Assembly (NCBI RefSeq): GCF_000226875.1
Contig: NZ_JH164926.1
Span: 2,279,909-2,322,135 of the forward strand
Origin: Neisseria shayeganii 871
GTDB taxonomy: Bacteria; Pseudomonadota; Gammaproteobacteria; Burkholderiales; Neisseriaceae
Length of the DNA: 42,227 bases
Direction: 5' to 3'
Part shown: positions 34,788 through 40,426 of the stretch, in pieces
Layout: the number at the start of each line of letters is the position of its first letter
Position numbering within the stretch: the first letter of the stretch is position 1
Notes under the pieces: generated by a model
Databases searched by the model: none
Told to the model about the DNA's origin: nothing
Seen by the model: the letters and a program-made list of their open reading frames with translations, nothing else
Program-made: the position numbers and the translations under genes

Positions 34788-34916
34788 GAGCAGCGGCCGC
34801 AGCGGCAAAGGCGGCATGCCCTCGCCTATGGTTATTTCAGGTGATAGTTTGCACCTGAAAAACCTCCGGCAACCGAGCATGATTTCCGCTGGTCTTTACC
34901 ACTGCGGCCGCCGCTC
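34788..34916 (-). ncRNA. C4-like structured RNA, copy 2
   Basis: Outer 15-bp stem (34788-34802 with 34902-34916) with one A-C mismatch that becomes G-U on the minus strand. Then AAAG/CTTT (34807-34810, 34894-34897), GCGG/CCGC (34811-34814, 34886-34889), CATGC/GCATG (34815-34819, 34877-34881), the conserved internal loop (CCTCGCCTAT and TCCGGCAACC), GGTT/AACC, and the 9-bp hairpin stem 34835-34843/34852-34860. A T-run follows on the plus strand (34926-34934). Confidence 0.6.
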
Positions 34917-34981
34917 ACCACCCCATTTTTTTTTATTTCTACAGGCCGGCAGGCGTTTGTGGGAGCAAGCCGCTACGTTAA

Positions 34982-35177
34982 TTTTTAAAGCATCAGTCCG
35001 GCTATCGGGTCTATGGGGCTGGTGCGATTGAAGCATCCATAAAAAAGCAGTCAATACGGTATTCATAAAGAAATTCGTTGAATTTCTTTACAAAGCTTCC
35101 GTATTGACTGCTTTTTTATTCCTGCTTTTTCAATCGCGCCCCATACGACTCCGATAGCCGGACTGATGCTTTAAAAA
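34982..35177. repeat. 196-nt compound inverted repeat (hairpin)
   Basis: Successive helices on one axis: 27 bp perfect (34982-35008/35151-35177), 8 bp (35012-35019/35138-35145), 8 bp (35024-35031/35130-35137), 4 bp (35032-35035/35123-35126), 21 bp perfect (35039-35059/35099-35119) and 11 bp (35066-35076/35080-35090) closing a three-base loop. About 79 bp are paired. Such a hairpin in the non-coding zone of a filamentous phage fits a packaging signal or single-strand origin; tandem bidirectional terminators are the plainer alternative. Confidence 0.85.
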
Positions 35178-35257
35178 AAAACTTCGCTAACCGTTTTGCC
35201 CCTCCAACCCCTCCTACCGTCCTGAGGCGGGGAAAACCCAACCTGAAAGGAAAAGAC

Positions 35258-35602
35258 ATGGAAATCATCATCAAAGAAACCAACACCCGTGAAACCTTGT
35301 CAATTATTGACCACAAAACAGGCTGCAACTTTATCGCCGATTTTATTGGAAACACCGGCGCTCTAGATGATGGACAGTTTGAATGGAATGAAGAACAAAA
35401 TGCCTATATCTGCAACCAAGAAACCTTCGACTGGTGGGAAAAGGTTATAAGCGACAATCAAGCGCTAGAAAATCGCATCGCCGAATTAATTGAGGAACAC
35501 GGCTCAGATGCCGTCTATAAAGTCGTGGCCGATGCCGCCTACGGCGACCTAGAAGACCACGCAGCAATTATAAATTCTGAACTTGATGAAAATTTCAAAT
35601 AA
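35258..35602 (+). CDS. Acidic prophage accessory protein, unknown
   Basis: A 114-residue hypothetical protein, strongly acidic (many Asp/Glu, e.g. GQFEWNEEQNAYICNQE and SELDEN). It has no membrane segment and is mostly predicted mixed alpha/beta then helical (VISDNQALENRIAELIEEHG). The leader CCTGAAAGGAAAAGACATG is almost the same as that of the next gene. It is encoded opposite to the phage structural genes, just right of the 196-nt hairpin. Acidity is compatible with a DNA-mimic or inhibitor, but I do not recognise a family. A site matching the copy 3 RNA lies in its leader (35182-35193). Confidence 0.7.
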   Translation: MEIIIKETNTRETLSIIDHKTGCNFIADFIGNTGALDDGQFEWNEEQNAYICNQETFDWWEKVISDNQALENRIAELIEEHGSDAVYKVVADAAYGDLEDHAAIINSELDENFK

Positions 35603-35624
35603 AAAAGCCCTGAAAGGAAAAGAT

Positions 35625-35891
35625 ATGAAAATTCTATACTTCTTAAGCCACGATGGAGACAACTATTTCATCACGAAAAGTTACAAAGAAGCAGTAAATT
35701 GGCAAGAAAGCCAAGAACTGAATTTTGCAACGGAGATTTGCTATGATGAAGATTTCAGAATCACACATATAGACCGGAACGAGATAGATTGGTTCGCAGA
35801 AAGCATATCCGATGAAATAGGAAGCCCCCAGTTCCAAGAGGCGAAAGAGATGCTAAACAAAGAATACGAATTCCCCGAAGAATTGAAGTAA
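35625..35891 (+). CDS. Second acidic prophage accessory protein, unknown
   Basis: An 88-residue acidic protein starting MKILYFLSHDGDNYFITKSY, with two short beta-type stretches then an acidic helix (IDWFAESISDEIGSPQFQEA). The start is set by the AAAGGAAAAGAT site; an in-frame start at 35583 lies inside the previous gene end and is less likely. It follows the first accessory gene after 22 bases, so one operon. An intrinsic terminator follows. Family unknown. Confidence 0.7.
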   Translation: MKILYFLSHDGDNYFITKSYKEAVNWQESQELNFATEICYDEDFRITHIDRNEIDWFAESISDEIGSPQFQEAKEMLNKEYEFPEELK

Positions 35892-35894
35892 CAC

Positions 35895-35916
35895 AGCCCC
35901 GGAAGGGGCTTTTCTT
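35895..35916 (+). terminator. Intrinsic terminator of the accessory pair
   Basis: AGCCCC-GGAA-GGGGCT followed by TTTCTT, four bases after the stop codon. Confidence 0.9.
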
Positions 35917-35919
35917 ATG

Positions 35920-35944
35920 AACCGTTACCGTGACGGTAGCGGTT
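35920..35944. other. Twelve-base palindrome between terminator and copy 3 RNA
   Basis: AACCGTTACCGT and ACGGTAGCGGTT are inverted around one base with a single mismatch; TACCGTGACGGTA is the perfect core. It could be an operator or the end of a transcript. Confidence 0.45.
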
Positions 35945-35963
35945 ACCCACCCTGCCACACTCA

Positions 35964-36056
35964 AAAAAGGCGGAAGCCCTCGACTGCGGTTCTTTCAAGT
36001 GATGGCAGGCACTTGAAAAACCTTCGCCAACCGGACTTGTTCCGCATGGTCTTTTT
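35964..36056 (-). ncRNA. C4-like structured RNA, copy 3
   Basis: AAAAAG/CTTTTT (35964-35969/36051-36056), GCGG/CCGC (35970-35973/36042-36045), AAGCC/GGACTT with one bulge, the conserved loop (CTCGACTGC and TTCGCCAACC on the plus strand), GGTT/AACC (35988-35991/36019-36022) and the 9-bp hairpin stem 35993-36001/36010-36018 with loop ATGGCAGG. On the minus strand it lies downstream of zot and is followed by six T. Its strand 36022-36033 is nearly identical to 35182-35193, so the minus RNA could pair with the accessory leader. Confidence 0.6.
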
Positions 36057-36079
36057 CGAATGCGGCTTCCCACCCGATA

Positions 36080-36154
36080 TTATTTCTTTCTTAAATAACG
36101 AAAAATTTCACTAATAATCTGGGAGATAATACGACGGATGATGTAGTTTTTCAT
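36080..36154 (-). CDS. 24-residue basic peptide coupled to zot
   Basis: ATG at 36154 overlaps the zot stop as ATGA. The frame encodes 24 residues (MKNYIIRRIISQIISEIFRY then LRKK), an amphipathic helix with basic ends, before TAA. The overlap and peptide character argue for translation, but it is too short to judge by composition and lacks a recognised family. Confidence 0.35.
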   Translation of the reverse strand: MKNYIIRRIISQIISEIFRYLRKK

Positions 36155-37212
36155 GATTCGGGAGCCTTAATTGGCGTTACAGCCTGTCGTTCAGGCTCTT
36201 TGTAGGGATTGAACGGCAGGCCGTTTTCGGTATAGCTGATGCATAATTCGGTACTGATTTCGGCCAATTGCGTGCCTTGATCGCTGTAGCAGTTGCAGGA
36301 ACTGCCGGAGGCGATGCAGCCGGCGACGCGCTCGAAGGTGCGGACCTGGCGGACATTATTGTAAATAGGCTTGGATTCGGGCTTTTCGGCCAGCGTAGGG
36401 ACGAAATCAGCAGGGCTTAGATTTTGGCTTTGTGCGGCGGTAAAGCCTTCCTGAGCCGTAGGCACATTGCCGCCATAGGCGGCTGTGGCCAGCGGCTCAG
36501 AAGCAGATTCAGCCACTGCTGCCGCTTCGCTGCCGCCGGTGGCGCCGGAATATGCGCCGTAGACGCCCCAAGCTTTCCAGCCGATGAAGGCGAGTATGGC
36601 GGCAAATGCCCAAACGACCAACGGCACACGTTTTTTGAATTTTTGATGTTTGCTGGCTGATTTGTAGTATTTGAATGCTGCCTTTGGCGGCTTCCAAGAT
36701 GCGGATTCCGTGCCGGACAGGCCGGCAGGATTATCAAGCGTGGTAACGCATTTGTACCACCAATACTGCTTCATGCCGACGGATTTTCGCTCAAGATGGA
36801 TATGCTTTGAAACCAAATTACGCACGAATATATCCAATTGACTTGGATGCTGTGTCATGAGGATTAAGGTGAATCCGTCATGCCGCAGTTCGGAAAGTTT
36901 CTGCACATAGGGCGGCACGGCTTTGGCGGCGGAGCGAACGGGATACGTCCAATGCGCTTCATCAACAATTAAAACGGCACCGGTCGGCAGAATTTCATCC
37001 AGCGGGGCGGACTGAATTTCTTCCTTAGTCAATTCGTGGGCATGGAATTTGGCGGCATCCAAGCCGTCTATATGGCAGAAATATAAGGGGCGGTCTATTG
37101 GCGTGCCGTCTTCCGCGGTGGTTTTAAATAGGCCGTCTTCATTGGTCAGAATCATATTGACAGCACGACTGGTTTTGCCGGTGCCCATATTGCCGGTTAT
37201 CAGGTAAATCAT
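36151..37212 (-). CDS. zot: Zot-family phage assembly ATPase (pI-like)
   Basis: A 353-residue inovirus assembly protein of the Zot family, the counterpart of Ff pI. Walker A GNMGTGKTS (about 7-15), Walker B AVLIVDEAH (about 78-86), one membrane segment about 195-213 (VPLVVWAFAAILAFIGW) and a periplasmic C-terminal part with paired cysteines (CIASGSSCNCYSDQ). It powers export of the virion through the inner membrane. It follows DUF2523 after 29 bases, and GGAG precedes the ATG. Confidence 0.93.
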   Translation of the reverse strand: MIYLITGNMGTGKTSRAVNMILTNEDGLFKTTAEDGTPIDRPLYFCHIDGLDAAKFHAHELTKEEIQSAPLDEILPTGAVLIVDEAHWTYPVRSAAKAVPPYVQKLSELRHDGFTLILMTQHPSQLDIFVRNLVSKHIHLERKSVGMKQYWWYKCVTTLDNPAGLSGTESASWKPPKAAFKYYKSASKHQKFKKRVPLVVWAFAAILAFIGWKAWGVYGAYSGATGGSEAAAVAESASEPLATAAYGGNVPTAQEGFTAAQSQNLSPADFVPTLAEKPESKPIYNNVRQVRTFERVAGCIASGSSCNCYSDQGTQLAEISTELCISYTENGLPFNPYKEPERQAVTPIKAPES

Positions 37213-37241
37213 ACGTCTTACACTCCGTATTCAGTTTGCCG

Positions 37242-37538
37242 TTATCTAGGCATGACAAAAGTAAGTTTGTTTAATGTGGTCATACTGATTCTGAAGGCAA
37301 AAGCACCGAACAGGTAGCCCAAGCCTTGACCGAATCCGCCAATCATTAACAGATTGAAGATATCGGCAGGCATGGAATTGGCGGCGTCAAGAATATAGGC
37401 TTTGAATTTGCCCAAAGCCAAAATGTAACCGCCGTAGGTGACGAAGGTCAGACCGGTGGCAATGATGATGCGGACAATCAGCAGTTTGAGCAGGATACCG
37501 ATTAAAGGTATCAATGCGGCAGCAGCGGGCAGAGCCAT
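37242..37538 (-). CDS. DUF2523 minor coat protein (pVI-like)
   Basis: A 98-residue hydrophobic protein of the DUF2523 family found between the adsorption protein and Zot in many inoviruses. It probably caps the virion together with the adsorption protein. Three hydrophobic stretches (about 8-22, 26-42, 62-85) are visible. AAGGAT lies upstream of the ATG, and the TspB-type gene ends four bases before. Confidence 0.87.
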   Translation of the reverse strand: MALPAAAALIPLIGILLKLLIVRIIIATGLTFVTYGGYILALGKFKAYILDAANSMPADIFNLLMIGGFGQGLGYLFGAFAFRISMTTLNKLTFVMPR

Positions 37539-37542
37539 GGCG

Positions 37543-38988
37543 TTATCCTTGTTTTAGACCGCCGAAAGAAATGTATGCGGCAGAGACGATGAAGCAGATC
37601 AGGACAATGAAACGGATGGTTTCCATGAAGGAGCAGAGCGGCTGATACGATACCGATACGGGCTTGCCCATGACGTGAAAGGTTTTGGGTGCAGGACAAA
37701 CGCCGGTTGACGGCAAGAACAAGTCTTCCTGCCATGTGCGGTTATCGACGTGAACGGGTATTTTGATATCGTCAAACTGGCCGGGATCGGGCTGCCCCAT
37801 TTGCTGGCAGGCGAGTATTTCGGGATGCTCTTTGCACAGGTCAAACGGGGGCGGTTGTTCAGTGCCGGTTTGATTGCCGGACTGGCTGCCGGATTGGCCG
37901 CCCGTGCCGGGCACAGTATCGCTGCCGTTGGCCGGCGGATTATCAGGAGCCGGAGCTTCTGGGCTGTTGGGCTGAAGATCGGGACGATCAATTAAGGTTT
38001 CCTGAACGCAAGATTGGCCGTCATCACAATCGTAGAATTGCCAACGCGCCTGCTTGGCTTTGCCGTCTTTGGAATCGGTGTAGGGCTGGCTATTGACGAT
38101 GGTGCCGGGCAGAACGTGGACTTTTGGCTGCGACCATTCGGAATCCGGCAACTGGGCGGCTTCGAGGATGGCTTCCGGGCGCTGCTGGAGGAGCGGGGAG
38201 ACAATGCGCTCATATTCGGCGGGCGTGAGCAGACGATTCGGATTCCTGACGACATCCCAACTGTAAAAATTACGCTCATCATTACCGAGGGCGACAACGC
38301 AAGACCCAGTCTCAACGCCATCATACCTGAGATATCTGTATCGCTGATAATTAGGCAACGATGGTTTGATAATATCCCAAGCATCACGGCACAGCTGATC
38401 GACAACAACACCGTAGTTAGATATGCCGAGATTGGACACCATGCCGCGCTGTTTGACGAGATGGATTTTACCCGCATTGCCAATGGTATACACACGGACC
38501 AAATACTCGGAGGACGACAAAAATTCACCGCTGGCGTCGTCATATTGATAGCCGTCGTCTTCGAGCATAGTCAGGATTTCGCCGAGGATGAGGCCGCCGA
38601 CAAGGCCTTGCGGTGTGAGACGGGCGAGCTTGGTGCGGCTCAGGAGATTGCGGAGAACGGTGGCTTTGGGGACGGTACGGGAGATGGTGGCGGGGACTTT
38701 GGCGCTAGAGACTGCGCCAGAGGTGGCAGAGCGGAGACTTAAAGATTCAGCAGTGCCATGAACATAATTACCACCGATAACCTTAGCTGTGATAATACCA
38801 TTAGGGCGAGAACTAATAACACCTGCTAAACGAACGTGACCATCAGGAGTTTTAATTAGCCCTAATTCAGCAAATGCTTTAGATGGGAATAGACATAAAA
38901 TAACCATCGGCAGGACGAAATATATTAATTTCACTCTTTCCGATAATAAACGAAGAGCGGTCAGAAAATAGAATTTCAAAAGTCCCAT
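37543..38988 (-). CDS. tspB: TspB-type adsorption protein (pIII-like)
   Basis: A 481-residue protein matching the neisserial TspB/phage ORF6 layout: a signal peptide ending FPSKAFA, an N-terminal domain starting ELGLIKTPDGHVRLAG, a Pro/Gly/Gln/Ser-rich linker (PPANGSDTVPGTGGQSGSQS), a Cys-bearing domain (DLCKEHPEILACQQ, STGVCPAPKTFHVMG) and a C-terminal membrane anchor (FIVLICFIVSAAYISFGG). TspB binds IgG in meningococcus; in the phage it should mediate adsorption and release. GGAT supports 38988, but this start overlaps the 98-aa gene by 110 bases; ATG 38907 is the alternative. Confidence 0.85.
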   Translation of the reverse strand: MGLLKFYFLTALRLLSERVKLIYFVLPMVILCLFPSKAFAELGLIKTPDGHVRLAGVISSRPNGIITAKVIGGNYVHGTAESLSLRSATSGAVSSAKVPATISRTVPKATVLRNLLSRTKLARLTPQGLVGGLILGEILTMLEDDGYQYDDASGEFLSSSEYLVRVYTIGNAGKIHLVKQRGMVSNLGISNYGVVVDQLCRDAWDIIKPSLPNYQRYRYLRYDGVETGSCVVALGNDERNFYSWDVVRNPNRLLTPAEYERIVSPLLQQRPEAILEAAQLPDSEWSQPKVHVLPGTIVNSQPYTDSKDGKAKQARWQFYDCDDGQSCVQETLIDRPDLQPNSPEAPAPDNPPANGSDTVPGTGGQSGSQSGNQTGTEQPPPFDLCKEHPEILACQQMGQPDPGQFDDIKIPVHVDNRTWQEDLFLPSTGVCPAPKTFHVMGKPVSVSYQPLCSFMETIRFIVLICFIVSAAYISFGGLKQG

Positions 38989-39175
38989 ATTTATCCGACA
39001 CTTTACTATAAAAATTATGCACTTTTTCAAGCTCAAAAATAGAGCCTGTTTCAAAAGTCAAATAAACAACCTGATAAAACACCCACGCCAGCGGCTTACC
39101 CTGAAACTGCGGCTCAAACGAGCGGTGCATCAATTCGTCTTCGCTGATGTAGAAATAACCTTCTTCGGGGAACAT
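38879..39175 (-). CDS. 98-residue prophage protein, unknown
   Basis: A soluble 98-residue protein (MFPEEGYFYISEDELMHRSF start; C-terminal SSFIIGKSEINIFRPADGYF). A good AAGGA precedes the ATG. It lies between the small membrane proteins and tspB and overlaps the tspB start in another frame, a compact phage layout. I recognise no family. Confidence 0.72.
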   Translation of the reverse strand: MFPEEGYFYISEDELMHRSFEPQFQGKPLAWVFYQVVYLTFETGSIFELEKVHNFYSKVSDKYGTFEILFSDRSSFIIGKSEINIFRPADGYFMSIPI

Positions 39176-39225
39176 GGTTCATCCTTTCGTTAATTGTTAA
39201 GAAACGTCAGGAATGTACCACAGTT

Positions 39226-39297
39226 TCAATCTTTGAACAGCATCACGCCGATCATGGCGACGAAGGCGAAGCCGACGAGAAAGTAAAAGTCAATCAC
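39226..39297 (-). CDS. 23-residue membrane peptide, probable minor coat protein (pVII/pIX-like)
   Basis: A GTG start at 39297, three bases after the previous gene's stop, with GAGGT upstream. It encodes IDFYFLVGFAFVAMIGVMLF plus KD: one membrane helix with a negative N-terminus and a charged end, the size and shape of Ff pVII/pIX. It is usually missed by annotation because of its length and GTG start. Confidence 0.65.
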   Translation of the reverse strand: MIDFYFLVGFAFVAMIGVMLFKD

Positions 39298-39300
39298 GGC

Positions 39301-39579
39301 CTACCTCATTTGTTTGCGAAGCAAGGTAAAAACGTACATGGCCGCCATGGCACCGAAGAACAGCCAGCCGAGTTCCGTTCCGTCTTTGAAGTTTTGTGCC
39401 GGATCGCATTCGGGCAGCTTGGCTTGAAGTATCTGGCCGTTTAGCTGCCAATGCTGGCCGGTATATTCCGGCTGGATGATTTTGCCGTCCGTGGTGACGA
39501 CAGGGGCTACCAAGCTGTAATAATGGTTTTCAGCCTGTTGTTTGTCTGTAAAACATTGATTACCGACCTGGTAGCCCAT
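39301..39579 (-). CDS. 92-residue inovirus membrane protein
   Basis: A polar N-terminal two thirds (GYQVGNQCFTDKQQAENHYY, with a second Cys in LPECDPAQN) and a C-terminal membrane helix (LGWLFFGAMAAMYVFTLL) ending in basic residues (RKQMR). Genes like this follow the coat gene in neisserial filamentous phages. AAGGTG precedes the ATG. The role is not known, probably virion or assembly. Confidence 0.75.
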   Translation of the reverse strand: MGYQVGNQCFTDKQQAENHYYSLVAPVVTTDGKIIQPEYTGQHWQLNGQILQAKLPECDPAQNFKDGTELGWLFFGAMAAMYVFTLLRKQMR

Positions 39580-39596
39580 GACGACACCTTAGCGCA

Positions 39597-39812
39597 TTAC
39601 TTCATCACGCGACGGATCAGGCCGATCACAAAGATGGCCGCTAATACACCAATCACCAGCCAGCCAGCTTCGAGGCCGTCTGCTTTGGCACCTTCCAAAG
39701 CGGTTTTCACACCGTCAGGCAAAGCGGCCATAGCCATTGCCGGCAGGGCCATTACACCGCCAAAGGCGGCCATTTTTGCGCCGTAGCGCTTCGCAACGTT
39801 CATTGCTTTCAT
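39597..39812 (-). CDS. Major coat protein (pVIII-like)
   Basis: A 71-residue precursor with a long signal peptide, cleavage after ALPAMAMA (about 29). The mature 42-residue coat begins ALPDGVKTALEGAKADGLEA, then a membrane helix (GWLVIGVLAAIFVIGLI) and a basic tail (RRVMK), exactly the filamentous coat plan. AAGGAAAA precedes ATG 39812; the open frame further upstream overlaps another gene and is not used. Confidence 0.93.
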   Translation of the reverse strand: MKAMNVAKRYGAKMAAFGGVMALPAMAMAALPDGVKTALEGAKADGLEAGWLVIGVLAAIFVIGLIRRVMK

Positions 39813-39840
39813 AGCATTTTCCTTTTTCGTAAATTGTTTT

Positions 39841-39876
39841 GGGCGGCTGTGTGTAAGGGATTTGATGCCGCCGCCC
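39841..39876 (-). other. GC-rich hairpin just upstream of the coat gene
   Basis: GGGCGGC (39841-39847) pairs with GCCGCCC (39870-39876) around a 22-base loop. There is no T-run on the minus strand, so it is not a clear terminator. It could stabilise the coat mRNA 5' end or limit read-through. Confidence 0.5.
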
Positions 39877-39891
39877 GAAGCACCAATCTGC

Positions 39892-40098
39892 TTAACTTTC
39901 CACCGCTTCCCAAAAGGCGAAGACGGCAAACTGTTCTCCGATCTCATCCATGCCGGCGGTTAAGGCGTCATCACGAGTTTCGAACTTGCCGGCCAATTTG
40001 ATATAAGGCGTCAATCCGATATCGCCTGCCGGATCGGGGTAAAGGAATTCGAAGCTTTCCAAATCCTGCACGATGTAGCGCATTTCAAAGTTCGGCAT
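39892..40098 (-). CDS. 68-residue prophage protein, unknown
   Basis: A small acidic protein (PNFEMRYIVQDLESFEFLYP start; DDALTAGMDEIGEQFAVFAF near the end). AAGG before ATG 40098 fits; a start 11 codons further upstream has no site and would add a basic stretch. It lies between the ssDNA-binding-type gene and the coat gene, a position occupied by small replication-control or coat proteins in other inoviruses. No family recognised. Confidence 0.7.
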   Translation of the reverse strand: MPNFEMRYIVQDLESFEFLYPDPAGDIGLTPYIKLAGKFETRDDALTAGMDEIGEQFAVFAFWEAVES

Positions 40099-40102
40099 GG
40101 CG

Positions 40103-40426
40103 TCAGCCTTTCTTTTGTCCTTCCGGTACACGGAAATCTTTAATCACGACGGTTTCTTTACCGCTGCCGTTGGTGACGCGGGCAAGCTGGATTTCCAACT
40201 CGCAAGGGAAAACCAAGCCGCGGAAGCGTTCGAAATTGCTGCTGTCGCCGAAACGGACTTTGGCGAGACCCAAGCCGAGGGCGTTGCCGGAAGCGTCATT
40301 GAACGGTGCGGCTTTGAAAACGGTGCAACTGTCGATGATGTTGCCTTCGATTTCGCCCTTAAATTTGGTTACGCCCATGACAATGGCGCGTTCGAATACG
40401 GGCTGTTGGAGCATGTCAAAATTCAT
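40103..40426 (-). CDS. Phage single-stranded-DNA-binding-type protein (gpV-like)
   Basis: A 107-residue protein with an all-beta character (TKFKGEIEGNIIDSCTVFKA, LARVTNGSGKETVVIKDFRV), right after the initiator gene and overlapping it by four bases. Neisserial filamentous phages carry a DNA-binding protein in this slot, coating ssDNA before packaging. The family assignment is by position and fold impression. AAAGGA precedes the ATG. Confidence 0.65.
   Translation of the reverse strand: MNFDMLQQPVFERAIVMGVTKFKGEIEGNIIDSCTVFKAAPFNDASGNALGLGLAKVRFGDSSNFERFRGLVFPCELEIQLARVTNGSGKETVVIKDFRVPEGQKKG

Noticed and set aside
35963..36056. Minus-strand small frame in copy 3 starting MRNKSGWRRFF
   Set aside because: It overlaps the structured RNA exactly, and copies 1 and 2 give unrelated frames and stop positions, so the conserved signal is RNA pairing rather than protein.
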